A stretch of 64,000 bases of DNA from an uncultured Clostridium sp. (GTDB lineage: Bacteria > Bacillota > Clostridia > TANB77 > CAG-508). The translations under genes and the position numbers were made by a program. Of this stretch, positions 42,296-51,049 are shown piece by piece. Position 1 is the first letter of the stretch. Every line of letters starts with the position of its first letter. The notes under the pieces were generated by a model. The model was not told the origin of the DNA. It was given only the letters and a program-made list of their open reading frames with translations, and did not search any database. Location: positions 186,001 through 250,000 of the forward strand of contig CAOJXR010000001.1 in NCBI GenBank assembly GCA_948465565.1, written 5' to 3'.

Positions 42296-42352
42296 TTACG
42301 AATTTGTAAGGTACAATACCTCCTAATGTGGTATAATACCAAAGGAGGTATT
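42296..42352 (+). promoter_or_regulatory. Promoter, operator and palindrome before the BceR-like gene
   Basis: TTAC-N6-GTAA (42296-42309) lies 36 bases before TATAAT (42332-42337). A perfect 10-bp inverted repeat AATACCTCCT/AGGAGGTATT (42315-42324 and 42343-42352) flanks the -10; its right arm is the gene's ribosome site. It could be an operator or an RNA hairpin masking translation. Confidence 0.6.
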
Positions 42353-42356
42353 TACT

Positions 42357-43037
42357 ATGCAAAAAATTTTAATAATAGAAGACGATAAAAAATTACGACA
42401 CGAGCTTGAGATATTTCTAAATAGAAACGGCCTTAACTCAAAATGTATAGAAACATTTGAAAACACAATTGAAGATATAATAAATGAAAAAGCGAATTTA
42501 ATATTACTCGATATAAACCTACCAAACTATGATGGAGAATACATTTTAAAAGAACTAAGAAAAACCATAGACACACCAATAATAATGGTAACAAGTAGAG
42601 ATAATGAAATAGACGAGCTTATATCAATGAATTATGGAGCAGATAATTACGTAACAAAACCATTCAACAGTCAAATATTACTCGCTAAAATAAATGCAAT
42701 TCTAAAAAGACAAAACAACAGTGTTGACCAAGATAAAATAAATTGTGGCGAATTCATCTTAAACGCTTCAAAAAGCATAATTCAAAAGGATGACAAACAA
42801 GCTGAATTAACATTAAATGAATTAAAAATATTAAAATATCTAGTAAAAAATAAAGGAAAAATAACATCAAGAGAAGATATTATGAATTATTTATGGGATA
42901 CAGAAGATTTCATAGATGATAACACCTTAACAGTCAATATGACTAGACTACGTGGAAAATTAGAAAGCATAGGCGTACATGATGCTATAGAAACTAAAAG
43001 AGGACAAGGATATATCTTCAATTCTCAAGATATATAA
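42357..43037 (+). CDS. BceR-like OmpR-family response regulator
   Basis: A 226-residue regulator: receiver with EDD at 8-10, Asp in NLILLDINLPN near 53, KPF near 103, and a winged helix (LTLNELKILKYLVKN to GYIFNS). It is followed by a short BceS-type kinase and a BceAB-type transporter, the standard peptide-antibiotic detoxification module. A TTAC-N6-GTAA motif occurs before both this gene and the transporter, its likely binding site. Confidence 0.92.
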   Translation: MQKILIIEDDKKLRHELEIFLNRNGLNSKCIETFENTIEDIINEKANLILLDINLPNYDGEYILKELRKTIDTPIIMVTSRDNEIDELISMNYGADNYVTKPFNSQILLAKINAILKRQNNSVDQDKINCGEFILNASKSIIQKDDKQAELTLNELKILKYLVKNKGKITSREDIMNYLWDTEDFIDDNTLTVNMTRLRGKLESIGVHDAIETKRGQGYIFNSQDI

Positions 43038-43053
43038 ATGTGGGGGACAAGCA

Positions 43054-44088
43054 ATGAATTTCAAAGATTATATAAAAGATAGAACTATAACAATAACATT
43101 ATTACTATTTGCAGTTATACAAATACAAATTATTTTATTAATATATCCAATACATCTATTACTACGATTATATTTCTTCATAGTACCCTTAGCAGGATAC
43201 TTTTTAGGAATATATTTTGAATATAGAAAAAAGAAAAGCTTTTATGAAGAAACATTAGGCAAACTAAATAATCTAGACGAAAAATATCTAATAGCAGAAA
43301 TGCTGGAAGTGCCAGCTTTTATAGAAGAATGCATACTCCAAACAATACTTCATGAAACAGATAAAGCTATGATTGAAAAAATAAATCAATACAAATATGT
43401 TCAAGAAGAATACAAAGACTACATTGAACTTTGGATTCATGAAGTTAAACTTCCAATAGCAACATCCAAAATGATAATTGAAAACAATCCAAATTCAATA
43501 ACTCTAAGCATTGATGAAGAATTAAGTGAAATAGAAAATTATATTGAACAAGCACTATATTATGCTAGAAGTGAAATCGCAAACAATGACTATTATATAA
43601 AAAAATGCAATCTAAAAGACATTGTAAATGAAGTAATAAAGAAAAATAAGAAAAATTTAATTACAAAGAAAATAAAAATAGAAACAAATAATATTGAAAA
43701 AATAATCTATACTGACCAAAAATGGACTCAATTCATATTAAATCAAATTATCCAAAACAGCATTAAATATAAAAAAGAAACTGACTCTGTGATAATTTGC
43801 AAGGCAGAAGAAAAAAAAGAAAATGTTATTTTAAAAATTATTGATAATGGTATAGGAATAAAAGAAGCCGAACTTCCAAAAGTATTTGACAAAGGCTTTA
43901 CAGGAACAAATGGCAGAATAGAAAAGAAATCAACAGGAATAGGATTATTTTTATGCAAAAAACTATGTACAAAATTAGGAATGGGAATAGAAATAAATTC
44001 AATAGAAAACGAAGAAACTGAAGTAAAAATAATCTTTCCGAAGAATAGTTTTACAGAAATAGATATCGAAAAAGGTATAAACATGTAA
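43054..44088 (+). CDS. BceS-like intramembrane-sensing histidine kinase
   Basis: A 344-residue kinase with two membrane helices close together near the N-terminus (about 12-30 and 38-53) and no external domain, the hallmark of BceS. The H-box is ELWIHEVKLPIATSKMII (about 128-145), the form HEVK-xP specific to this subgroup. The N-box is LNQIIQNSIKYKK and the G-box STGIGLFLCKKL. It should sense peptide via the BceB-like permease. It starts 16 bases after the regulator. Confidence 0.92.
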   Translation: MNFKDYIKDRTITITLLLFAVIQIQIILLIYPIHLLLRLYFFIVPLAGYFLGIYFEYRKKKSFYEETLGKLNNLDEKYLIAEMLEVPAFIEECILQTILHETDKAMIEKINQYKYVQEEYKDYIELWIHEVKLPIATSKMIIENNPNSITLSIDEELSEIENYIEQALYYARSEIANNDYYIKKCNLKDIVNEVIKKNKKNLITKKIKIETNNIEKIIYTDQKWTQFILNQIIQNSIKYKKETDSVIICKAEEKKENVILKIIDNGIGIKEAELPKVFDKGFTGTNGRIEKKSTGIGLFLCKKLCTKLGMGIEINSIENEETEVKIIFPKNSFTEIDIEKGINM

Positions 44089-44105
44089 CTATAAATTATC
44101 TTACC

Positions 44106-44169
44106 TTACAAAACTGTAACATTTCAGTAAGGCAAATCGATGGAATCTTGGCACACAAGCGAGTATAAT
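44106..44169 (+). promoter_or_regulatory. Promoter and operator of the BceAB-like transporter
   Basis: TTAC-N6-GTAA (44106-44119), nested in a wider CTTAC...GTAAG repeat, lies 58 bases before TATAAT (44164-44169). The -35 is weak, suggesting activator dependence. The same motif precedes the regulator gene at 22 bases less distance, two helical turns. Confidence 0.6.
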
Positions 44170-44183
44170 TTAATCAATGGTTG

Positions 44184-44269
44184 AGGTTTGATACAGACTT
44201 TAGCGGCTTCCCCACATATATGCTGTTTGAAAATACGTATCAAATCTTTTCCATAATTAATTATGGAAA
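44184..44269 (+). other. Leader hairpins of the BceAB-like transcript
   Basis: An 11-bp stem (44184-44194 with 44237-44247) ends in TTTT, followed by a perfect 22-base palindrome (44248-44269) whose right arm touches the GGAAAGGA ribosome site. This gives a possible attenuator plus masked ribosome site. Confidence 0.5.
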
Positions 44270-44281
44270 GGAAAATTAATA

Positions 44282-45049
44282 ATGAATAAAGTACTAGAAG
44301 TTAAGAACATTGAAAAATATTATGGCAACAAATCAAATTTAACAAAAGCTATTGATAACATAAGCTTTGATGTAATGCAAGGAGAGTTTGTTGGAATAAT
44401 GGGAGCAAGTGGAAGTGGTAAAACTACACTTTTAAACTGTATTTCAACTATTGATAGAGTAACAGCAGGACATATTATTATTAATAATCAAGATATCACA
44501 AAATTAAAAGGAAACAAATTAAACAAATTCAGAAGAGAAGAACTAGGATTTATATTCCAAGATTTCAATTTGCTTGACACCTTAACAGCATATGAAAACA
44601 TTGCATTAGCACTAACAATTCAAAAAGTAAATCCAAAAGAAATTAATGAACGTGTAAAAGAAATTGCCGAAAAACTTGGAATATCAGAAATACTTAAAAA
44701 ATACCCATATCAAATATCTGGTGGTCAAAAACAAAGAGTAGCTGCAGCCAGAGCAATAATAACAAACCCAAAACTAGTTTTAGCAGATGAACCAACTGGT
44801 GCACTAGACTCTAAATCAGCAAGACAACTACTTGAAAGTTTTGAAATACTTAATAAAAAGCTAGGTTCAACAATCACCATGGTTACTCATGATGCTTTCA
44901 CAGCAAGTTATGCAGAAAGAATATTATTCATAAAAGACGGAAAGATTTTCAATGAATTAATAAAAGGAAATGACACAAGAAAACAATTTTTTGAAAAAAT
45001 AATTGAGGTCCAAACACTTCTTGGAGGTGATTTGAACGATGTTATTTAA
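44282..45049 (+). CDS. BceA-like ABC transporter ATPase
   Basis: A 255-residue ATPase with Walker A GASGSGKTTLLN near 39, Q-loop FIFQDFNLLDTLTAYENIAL near 91, signature ISGGQKQRVAAARA near 145, Walker B LVLADEPTGALDSK near 163. It matches the BceA/FtsE/MacB type and pairs with the large permease that overlaps its 3' end by 11 bases. Its transport removes cell-wall-active peptides from their targets and signals to BceS. Confidence 0.93.
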   Translation: MNKVLEVKNIEKYYGNKSNLTKAIDNISFDVMQGEFVGIMGASGSGKTTLLNCISTIDRVTAGHIIINNQDITKLKGNKLNKFRREELGFIFQDFNLLDTLTAYENIALALTIQKVNPKEINERVKEIAEKLGISEILKKYPYQISGGQKQRVAAARAIITNPKLVLADEPTGALDSKSARQLLESFEILNKKLGSTITMVTHDAFTASYAERILFIKDGKIFNELIKGNDTRKQFFEKIIEVQTLLGGDLNDVI

Positions 45050-47126
45050 ATTATCTATAAATAATATGAAAAAAAGTTTCAAAGATTATGGAATCTATTT
45101 TCTAACATTAGTATTAGGCGTAGCAATTTTCTACATGTTCAATTCTCTAGACAGTCAACAAGCAATGTTACAAGTTTCTCAATCAACAAAAGAAATAATT
45201 AAACTTATGATTGACTTGTTAGGAATGGTATCAGTATTTGTAGCAGTCATATTGGGACTATTACTTGTTTATGCAAACAACTTTTTAATAAATAGACGTA
45301 AAAAAGAATTTGGAATATACATGACATTAGGAATGGGAAGAAGACAAATCTCAAAAATAATCTTGCTTGAAACAGTATTAGTAGGAATATTATCACTTAC
45401 AGTAGGAATTATTGTAGGTATATTTGCATCACAATTCATGTCAATATTAGTAGCAAAGCTATTTGCATCTGATTTAAGTAAATTTGAATTTATATTTTCA
45501 AAAGACGCTTGTATAAAAACATGTATATATTTTGCAATAATGTATGTAGCAGTAATGATATTTAATACAATTACAATTTCAAGATATAAACTAATAAACT
45601 TACTTACAGCAGCAAAGAAAAATGAAGAAATAAAACTTAAAAATCCAATAATATCTATTTTAGTATTTATTTTTGCTTGCTGTATGCTAGGATTTGCATA
45701 TTGGAAAGTAACTGGAGGATTTCAAACATTAGACAAAGCAGAAAAACTATTACCTCCAATAATATTAGGTATTGTATCTACAATCTTAATTTTCTGGTCA
45801 TTATCAGGTTTTATATTACGAGTTGTACAATCTATGAAAAAAACATATTTCAAAGGTACAAATATGTTTATATTAAGACAGTTGAACAATAAAATAAATA
45901 CAACTGTAATCAGTATGAGTGTAATTTGCTTAATGTTATTTATGACAATTTCAATATTATCATCAAGTTTATCATTAAAAAACACTTTACAAAGTGAATT
46001 AGTAGAAATGACGCCAGTGGACATCAACTTAACTAAAACAGCAAACTTACCAGAAAGCACGACAAATAGATATGGAAAAGAAATTTATTATTCAAAAGAA
46101 GCAAGAGAAGACTCAAAAATTTCTATACAAGAAACATTAAAAAATAATGGACTAGATATGAATGTACTTAAAGACATTGTTGAAATACCAATATATACAG
46201 ACAATAATTTAACTTGGGGAACCTTCTTTACTGATAATTTTGATGAAATATCAAAAAATTTTCCAATGTTACAATATAGTACAGCAGAAGAAATAGTAAA
46301 AGTATCTGATTATAACAAAGTTGCACAATTATATGGAATAGAACAATATGAATTAAAAAATGATGAATATATCGTCTTATGCGATTATAAAGTTATGCAA
46401 AAAATGAGAAACCAGGTTCTAGCAAATGGAAATACTTTAAATATTGCAGGGAAAACATACAAATCAAAATATAATGAATGCAAAAGCGGATTCTTAGACA
46501 TGGCTGGAAGCCATATAAATACAGGAATAATCCTTGTTCCAGACAATTGTAATCTATCACAAGACTCAAAAGAAAAAATGTTTTTAGCCGCAAATTATAA
46601 TGCAGACACAGATGAAGAAAAACAAGAAATAAACAAAATATTCTCAAGCGATGATTCAGGATTAATTCAAAATTTATCTAATAATGGATTAGATATTGAT
46701 GGAATGACTAAAATAGCGATTTTTGAATCAAGTGTCGGATTAGCAACAATTGTAACATTCATAGCAATTTACTTAGGTGTAATTTTCTTAATTGCAAGTA
46801 GTGCAATTCTAGCATTAAAGCAACTAACAGAAAGTTCAGACAACAAACAAAGATACACAATCTTAAGAAAAATAGGTTGTGATGAAAAAATGATAAACAA
46901 AGCATTATTCTGGCAAATAGGAATATTCTTCTTAATGCCATTAGTACTAGCAATAATACATTCAGTATTTGGAATACAATTTGCAATGACAGTTCTAGAT
47001 GGATTAGCAAGCGCAGAAGAATTACTACCATCAATAATCGCAACAGTAATCATTATGGCTGCAATCTACGGAGCATACTTCTTAGCAACATATTTTGGAA
47101 GCAAAAATATAATAAGAGAAGAGTAA
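45039..47126 (+). CDS. BceB-like ABC transporter permease
   Basis: A 695-residue FtsX-type permease with about ten membrane helices and a large extracellular domain (about 315-555) between helices 7 and 8, the BceB signature. KSFKDYGIYFLTLVLGVAIFYMFNSL at the start and RRKKEFGIYMTLGMGRRQISKIILLETVLVG in the coupling helix region are characteristic. The external domain binds the peptide and complexes with the kinase. Start ATG follows GGAGGTGA. Confidence 0.92.
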   Translation: MLFKLSINNMKKSFKDYGIYFLTLVLGVAIFYMFNSLDSQQAMLQVSQSTKEIIKLMIDLLGMVSVFVAVILGLLLVYANNFLINRRKKEFGIYMTLGMGRRQISKIILLETVLVGILSLTVGIIVGIFASQFMSILVAKLFASDLSKFEFIFSKDACIKTCIYFAIMYVAVMIFNTITISRYKLINLLTAAKKNEEIKLKNPIISILVFIFACCMLGFAYWKVTGGFQTLDKAEKLLPPIILGIVSTILIFWSLSGFILRVVQSMKKTYFKGTNMFILRQLNNKINTTVISMSVICLMLFMTISILSSSLSLKNTLQSELVEMTPVDINLTKTANLPESTTNRYGKEIYYSKEAREDSKISIQETLKNNGLDMNVLKDIVEIPIYTDNNLTWGTFFTDNFDEISKNFPMLQYSTAEEIVKVSDYNKVAQLYGIEQYELKNDEYIVLCDYKVMQKMRNQVLANGNTLNIAGKTYKSKYNECKSGFLDMAGSHINTGIILVPDNCNLSQDSKEKMFLAANYNADTDEEKQEINKIFSSDDSGLIQNLSNNGLDIDGMTKIAIFESSVGLATIVTFIAIYLGVIFLIASSAILALKQLTESSDNKQRYTILRKIGCDEKMINKALFWQIGIFFLMPLVLAIIHSVFGIQFAMTVLDGLASAEELLPSIIATVIIMAAIYGAYFLATYFGSKNIIREE

Positions 47127-47145
47127 GTTATACGATTCATCATAA

Positions 47146-47181
47146 AAAATAACACCTACTATATAAAGTAGGTGTTATTTT
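47146..47181. terminator. Bidirectional terminator between bceB-like gene and lepB
   Basis: Perfect 15-bp stem (47146-47160 with 47167-47181), A-rich left and T-rich right, between convergent genes. Confidence 0.88.
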
Positions 47182-47182
47182 T

Positions 47183-47878
47183 TCATTTAATCTTCCCAAA
47201 CTTATTTAAAGGCCAAAACCTAATCCAAATTGTTCCCTCAATCTTATCAAAAGGGACACAACCAAAATGTCTACAATCCTTACTATTAGGTCTATTATCG
47301 CCCATAGCAAATACATAACCATCAGGAACGACCAAATCATAAAAAATACCATTCTGAGGAGTAGTAATAACAGATGAATCCAAATAAGGCTCGTTATAAA
47401 TCTCTCCATTCAAATAAACCTTATTATCCTTAATCTCAACATGGTCACCAGGAAGACCAATAACTCTTTTAATATACGTTGTCTTACCAATATCTAAACC
47501 ATAATATAAAAACTTATCTATTCCACCAGTAAGTTGATTTTCATATACAGCAACAGGGTGAGTCATATCAGCATCTTTTTCATCAACATAATCAACACTA
47601 GGAGCTTCAAAAGTTATAATATCACCACGTTTAGGCTCTTTTTTCATCGTTTTTGTAAATTTATTTAAAATCAATGTATCATTTTCCTTTAATGTAGGAA
47701 ACATCGAAAGTTTCTGTACTTTAGTTGGAGTAGCAATAAAATATCTAAAAATTAATGCCAAAACAATAGCAATTACAATACATAAAATCCATTCTAAAAT
47801 TTCCTTTGTAACATTTTTCTTTTTATTATCTTGTTTATCATTTTTATTTAAATTTGTAGGTTCTTTTAAATCACTCAT
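47183..47878 (-). CDS. lepB: Type I signal peptidase
   Basis: Membrane-bound serine protease that cleaves signal peptides outside the cell. The 231 residues have a basic cytosolic N-terminus, one membrane helix (ILEWILCIVIAIVLALIF), the nucleophile Ser in KLSMFPTLKEND, the general-base Lys in YIKRVIGLPGDHV, and GDNRPNSKDCRHFG. ATG at 47878 follows AAGGAG; the longer form from 47902 has none. It has a normal Gram-positive (SipS-type) size. It would process the several secreted proteins in this window. Confidence 0.95.
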   Translation of the reverse strand: MSDLKEPTNLNKNDKQDNKKKNVTKEILEWILCIVIAIVLALIFRYFIATPTKVQKLSMFPTLKENDTLILNKFTKTMKKEPKRGDIITFEAPSVDYVDEKDADMTHPVAVYENQLTGGIDKFLYYGLDIGKTTYIKRVIGLPGDHVEIKDNKVYLNGEIYNEPYLDSSVITTPQNGIFYDLVVPDGYVFAMGDNRPNSKDCRHFGCVPFDKIEGTIWIRFWPLNKFGKIK

Positions 47879-48000
47879 AATTAATCTCCTTAAAAATTTC
47901 AAATAAGATTATATCATAAAATCAAAAAATATAACAAATATTTTAAAATCAATTAAACTATGTTATAATACCCTTGTTTAGTTAAAAGGAGGAAATATAA

Positions 48001-48576
48001 ATGAAAGTAATATTAGCATCCGCTTCTCCAAGAAGAAAAGAATTATTAGAACTAATAACAAAAGATTTTGAAATAATGCCAAGTAATGTAGAAGAAAAAT
48101 TAGAAGAAAATCTATCATTAGGAGAACAAGTAGCTCACCTATCATACATAAAAGCAAAAAACATCTTTGATAAAACAAAGGGAGATAGAATAATCATAGG
48201 CTCAGATACAATAGTAGTCAAAAACAAAAAAATATATGGAAAACCACATGATAAACACCATGCAAAACAAATGATACATGAACTCTTAGCAGGAGATAAA
48301 ACCCATTCTGTATATACAGGATTAACAGTTATTATAGAAGAAAATGGCGAAATAAAAGAATACAAAACTTTTGATGAAACCAAGGTATATCTAAAAAGCA
48401 TGACAGATGAAGAAATAGAAAATTGGGTAAATTCTGGCGAAGCTATGGGTAAAGCTGGAGCATATGGAATCCAAAATAGATTTTGCGTATTCATAGATAA
48501 AATAGAAGGAAATTATAATACTGTTATAGGACTTCCGATTCCAAAATTATATGAAATAATAAAAAAATATTTATAA
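48001..48576 (+). CDS. maf: Maf-family nucleotide pyrophosphatase
   Basis: A 191-residue house-cleaning pyrophosphatase that hydrolyses non-canonical nucleotides such as dTTP/UTP or modified pyrimidines. It has ASASPRRKELLELI at 7-20, GSDTIVVKNKKIYGKP near 67, TGLTVI, and GKAGAYGIQNR near 142. AGGAGG precedes the ATG. Usually near rod-shape genes; here it stands alone. Confidence 0.93.
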   Translation: MKVILASASPRRKELLELITKDFEIMPSNVEEKLEENLSLGEQVAHLSYIKAKNIFDKTKGDRIIIGSDTIVVKNKKIYGKPHDKHHAKQMIHELLAGDKTHSVYTGLTVIIEENGEIKEYKTFDETKVYLKSMTDEEIENWVNSGEAMGKAGAYGIQNRFCVFIDKIEGNYNTVIGLPIPKLYEIIKKYL

Positions 48577-48599
48577 AAAGCGAAACGTTTTACATCTCT

Positions 48600-48761
48600 A
48601 AATTGTTTTATATATATAAAGATAAATTACAAATCAAAATAAAACAATTTCAGGAGGTGAACAATTGAAATAATTACAACAATAGACAAAGCAAAAAAAT
48701 AAAAAATAAGAAAATGTTTAAAGTTAAAAACCCACAAAATAGTAAGGACTCCTTACTATTT
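48600..48761 (+). other. Non-coding stretch with inverted repeat, orphan ribosome site and terminator
   Basis: A perfect 12-bp inverted repeat (48600-48611 with 48639-48650) is followed at once by an excellent ribosome site CAGGAGGTGA, but the only start nearby (TTG) gives a two-codon frame; an ATT start would give 13 codons. A terminator stem (48737-48747 with 48751-48761) and T run follow. It could be a regulatory RNA, a minimal leader ORF or a dead gene. Confidence 0.45.
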
Positions 48762-48787
48762 TTTATTTATATTTGCATATAAAAATC

Positions 48788-48817
48788 TTGACAAAATACA
48801 ATTAAAAGTAGTATTCT
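48788..48817 (+). promoter_or_regulatory. Promoter of the two-helix membrane protein gene
   Basis: TTGACA (48788-48793), 18 bases, TATTCT (48812-48817), 37 bases before the ATG. Confidence 0.65.
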
Positions 48818-48853
48818 AATTTATGTAAAAACAAATAATTAGGGGGATAAAAA

Positions 48854-49861
48854 ATGGAAGATTACAAGAAAATTTTACAACCATCAAAAAAACAATTAAT
48901 ATTATGTATTGTTTTAATTGTAATATCAGTTGCAGCATTTATTGGCGCACAAATATTAAGCACACCAAGAAAAGGTGAAAAATGTACATATTTTGGTACA
49001 TTAATAGAACTAGATCAAGATGAAGAAAACAAATATGCAAAAATTGATATAGTTACACCACCTTATGAATTTGCTACAAAAACACAAGACAGCTCTACAG
49101 AAAGATTTTACTTTGTTGCAGATGAAGATAATTTTATATACATAGTAAGATTATCTACAAAAAAATATGATGAAATAAAAAAATTAGCTGATGAGCAAGG
49201 TGAAAACTTTAAATATGAATTAAAAGGATATTTATTTAATACACCAGCACAACTAAAAAAACTTGCAATAAGTGGATATAATGCAGGAAGACCAGCAGAC
49301 CAAAAAATATCATCAGCAGATTTCCAAGCTTATTTTGGAAAAACATACTTAGATGACAAAATAACACCAACAACAGAATATGCAACAGTTTGTATACTAG
49401 TAGGATTCTTCTTCTCAATATTTTCAACAGTTTCAATTATAGTACTTATTATAAACGTAGTTAATACTAAAAAAACTTTAAAGAAATACGGTAAAGAAGA
49501 TTTAGAAGCAGAACTTGAAAAAGAAAGCACAATTTCATATAAAAAATCAAAATTATATTTAACAGATAAATATGTAGTTTATGGTTACCAAGGTTTACAT
49601 GTAGAAGAATATGACAACATATCATGGGTGTATATAGAAAAAAGAAAACAAAACGGCGTAACAGTTGGAAAATTCTTAATAATAGTAACAAATGCTGGAA
49701 AGAAAAAATATGTTACAAATTGTTCAAACGAAGATACATTAGTAGAAATGATAACTCATATATCTGGAAAGAATAACAACATATTAGTAGGGTTCACATC
49801 AGAAAATATAAAAGAAAATAAAAAACGTATTAAAGAAAGAAAAACAAATAAAAGAAATTAA
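48854..49861 (+). CDS. Two-helix membrane protein of unknown function
   Basis: A 335-residue protein with a membrane helix at about 15-35, an external domain of about 140 residues, a second helix at about 177-202, and a cytosolic C-terminal domain with a beta-rich, PH-like pattern (KKSKLYLTDKYVVYGYQGLHVEEYDNISWVY), then a very basic tail. Similar proteins are scattered in Clostridia as uncharacterised. I do not recognise a function. The ribosome site is GGGGG, and the gene ends in an exceptionally long perfect hairpin. Confidence 0.6.
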   Translation: MEDYKKILQPSKKQLILCIVLIVISVAAFIGAQILSTPRKGEKCTYFGTLIELDQDEENKYAKIDIVTPPYEFATKTQDSSTERFYFVADEDNFIYIVRLSTKKYDEIKKLADEQGENFKYELKGYLFNTPAQLKKLAISGYNAGRPADQKISSADFQAYFGKTYLDDKITPTTEYATVCILVGFFFSIFSTVSIIVLIINVVNTKKTLKKYGKEDLEAELEKESTISYKKSKLYLTDKYVVYGYQGLHVEEYDNISWVYIEKRKQNGVTVGKFLIIVTNAGKKKYVTNCSNEDTLVEMITHISGKNNNILVGFTSENIKENKKRIKERKTNKRN

Positions 49862-49923
49862 CATATAATAATAAAGGGACTATGTGTAATACTAAACACA
49901 TAGTCCCTTTATTATTATATGTT
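49860..49923 (+). terminator. Extra-long perfect terminator hairpin (28 bp)
   Basis: Arms 49860-49887 and 49896-49923 are perfect reverse complements with an 8-base loop; the left arm begins within the stop codon. It reaches to within 18 bases of the next gene's TTG start, so the following gene has hardly any promoter space outside the hairpin. Confidence 0.88.
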
Positions 49924-49940
49924 ATAGGAGATATAAGATA

Positions 49941-50906
49941 TTGGATAAGATACTTACAATTGGAAATACTCCAATGATAAAAATTGATTATGAATATAAA
50001 GGAAAACACAGTTACCTATATACTAAATTAGAATATTACAATTTAACAGGAAGTATTAAAGATAGAACAGCTTTATACATTATAAAAAACGCTTTAACTA
50101 AAGGATTACTAAAAGAAAATATGCCAATAGCAGAAGCAACAAGTGGTAATACAGGAATTGCCTTAGCAGCACTAGGAAGATACTATAATCACCCAGTATA
50201 TATATGTATGCCAGACTGGGCAAGCGTTGAAAGAGTCAATCTAATGAAAAGTTATGGAGCAACTGTAAAACTTTTTTCAAAAGAAGAAGGTGGCTTTTTT
50301 AGGTGCATTGAAGAAGCACAGAAAATAGCACAAGAAAAGAATGGATTTCTGGCCAATCAATTTGCTAATATAGACAATTTCTTAGCACACTATGAAACAA
50401 CAGGAAAAGAAATAATTGAACAATCGCCAGAAGAACTATACGGATTTGTATCAGGTGTTGGAACTGGTGGCACACTAATGGGAACAGGAAAACGATTAAA
50501 AGAAAAATTTAATAAACTAAAAATAATAGCAATAGAACCAGATAAAATGCCAATGATATCACAAGGAAAAAAGATAAGCCAGCATAAAATAGAAGGTATA
50601 GGAGACGATTTCGTTCCAGATTTAGTAGATATAAACGCAATAGATGATATCATTCTTATAAATGATGATGACGCAATAAATATGTCCAGAAAACTTGCAA
50701 AAGAGCTTGGATTAGGAGTAGGAATATCATCTGGAGCAAATTTGATTGGAAGTATTCTATTAACCGAAAAAATAAGCAAACCAGTTGTTACTGTATTTGC
50801 AGATGATAATAAAAAATATTTATCAACAGACCTTTCAAAAGAAATCGAAGATAATGAAACTTTTATATCAAATCAAGTCAAATTAAATAACTATACAATT
50901 ATATAA
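49941..50906 (+). CDS. Cysteine-synthase-family PLP enzyme
   Basis: A 321-residue pyridoxal-phosphate enzyme of the O-acetylserine sulfhydrylase/cystathionine beta-synthase type. The PLP lysine is in NLTGSIKDRTAL (about 39), the substrate loop is EATSGNTGIALAA near 64, and the phosphate loop is GVGTGGTLMGTG near 172. The C-terminus is typical (LGLGVGISSGANLIG). It starts with TTG behind AGGAGA. It may make cysteine, or act on another acceptor, since the gene is alone without cysE. Confidence 0.87.
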   Translation: MDKILTIGNTPMIKIDYEYKGKHSYLYTKLEYYNLTGSIKDRTALYIIKNALTKGLLKENMPIAEATSGNTGIALAALGRYYNHPVYICMPDWASVERVNLMKSYGATVKLFSKEEGGFFRCIEEAQKIAQEKNGFLANQFANIDNFLAHYETTGKEIIEQSPEELYGFVSGVGTGGTLMGTGKRLKEKFNKLKIIAIEPDKMPMISQGKKISQHKIEGIGDDFVPDLVDINAIDDIILINDDDAINMSRKLAKELGLGVGISSGANLIGSILLTEKISKPVVTVFADDNKKYLSTDLSKEIEDNETFISNQVKLNNYTII

Positions 50907-50912
50907 AAAATA

Positions 50913-50941
50913 AACCAAAAGCACTGTAAAAGCTTTTGGTT
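50913..50941 (+). terminator. Terminator of the cysteine-synthase-like gene
   Basis: A 10-bp stem (50913-50922 with 50932-50941) followed by TTTT. Confidence 0.85.
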
Positions 50942-50944
50942 TTT

Positions 50945-50995
50945 GTCATTTATTTGTCACTTATATTTGATAATATTAAAAAGAGATAGTATAAT
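50945..50995 (+). promoter_or_regulatory. ABC module 3 regulator promoter with GTCA direct repeat
   Basis: GTCA at 50945-50948 and 50956-50959 (period 11), then TTGATA (50967-50972), 17 bases, TATAAT (50990-50995). The same direct repeat occurs before the module's transporter genes, indicating autoregulation. Confidence 0.65.
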
Positions 50996-51049
50996 ATCAA
51001 TAGTTTTTATGAATACATTGATCAAAATATGAAAGGAACAAAACATTTT

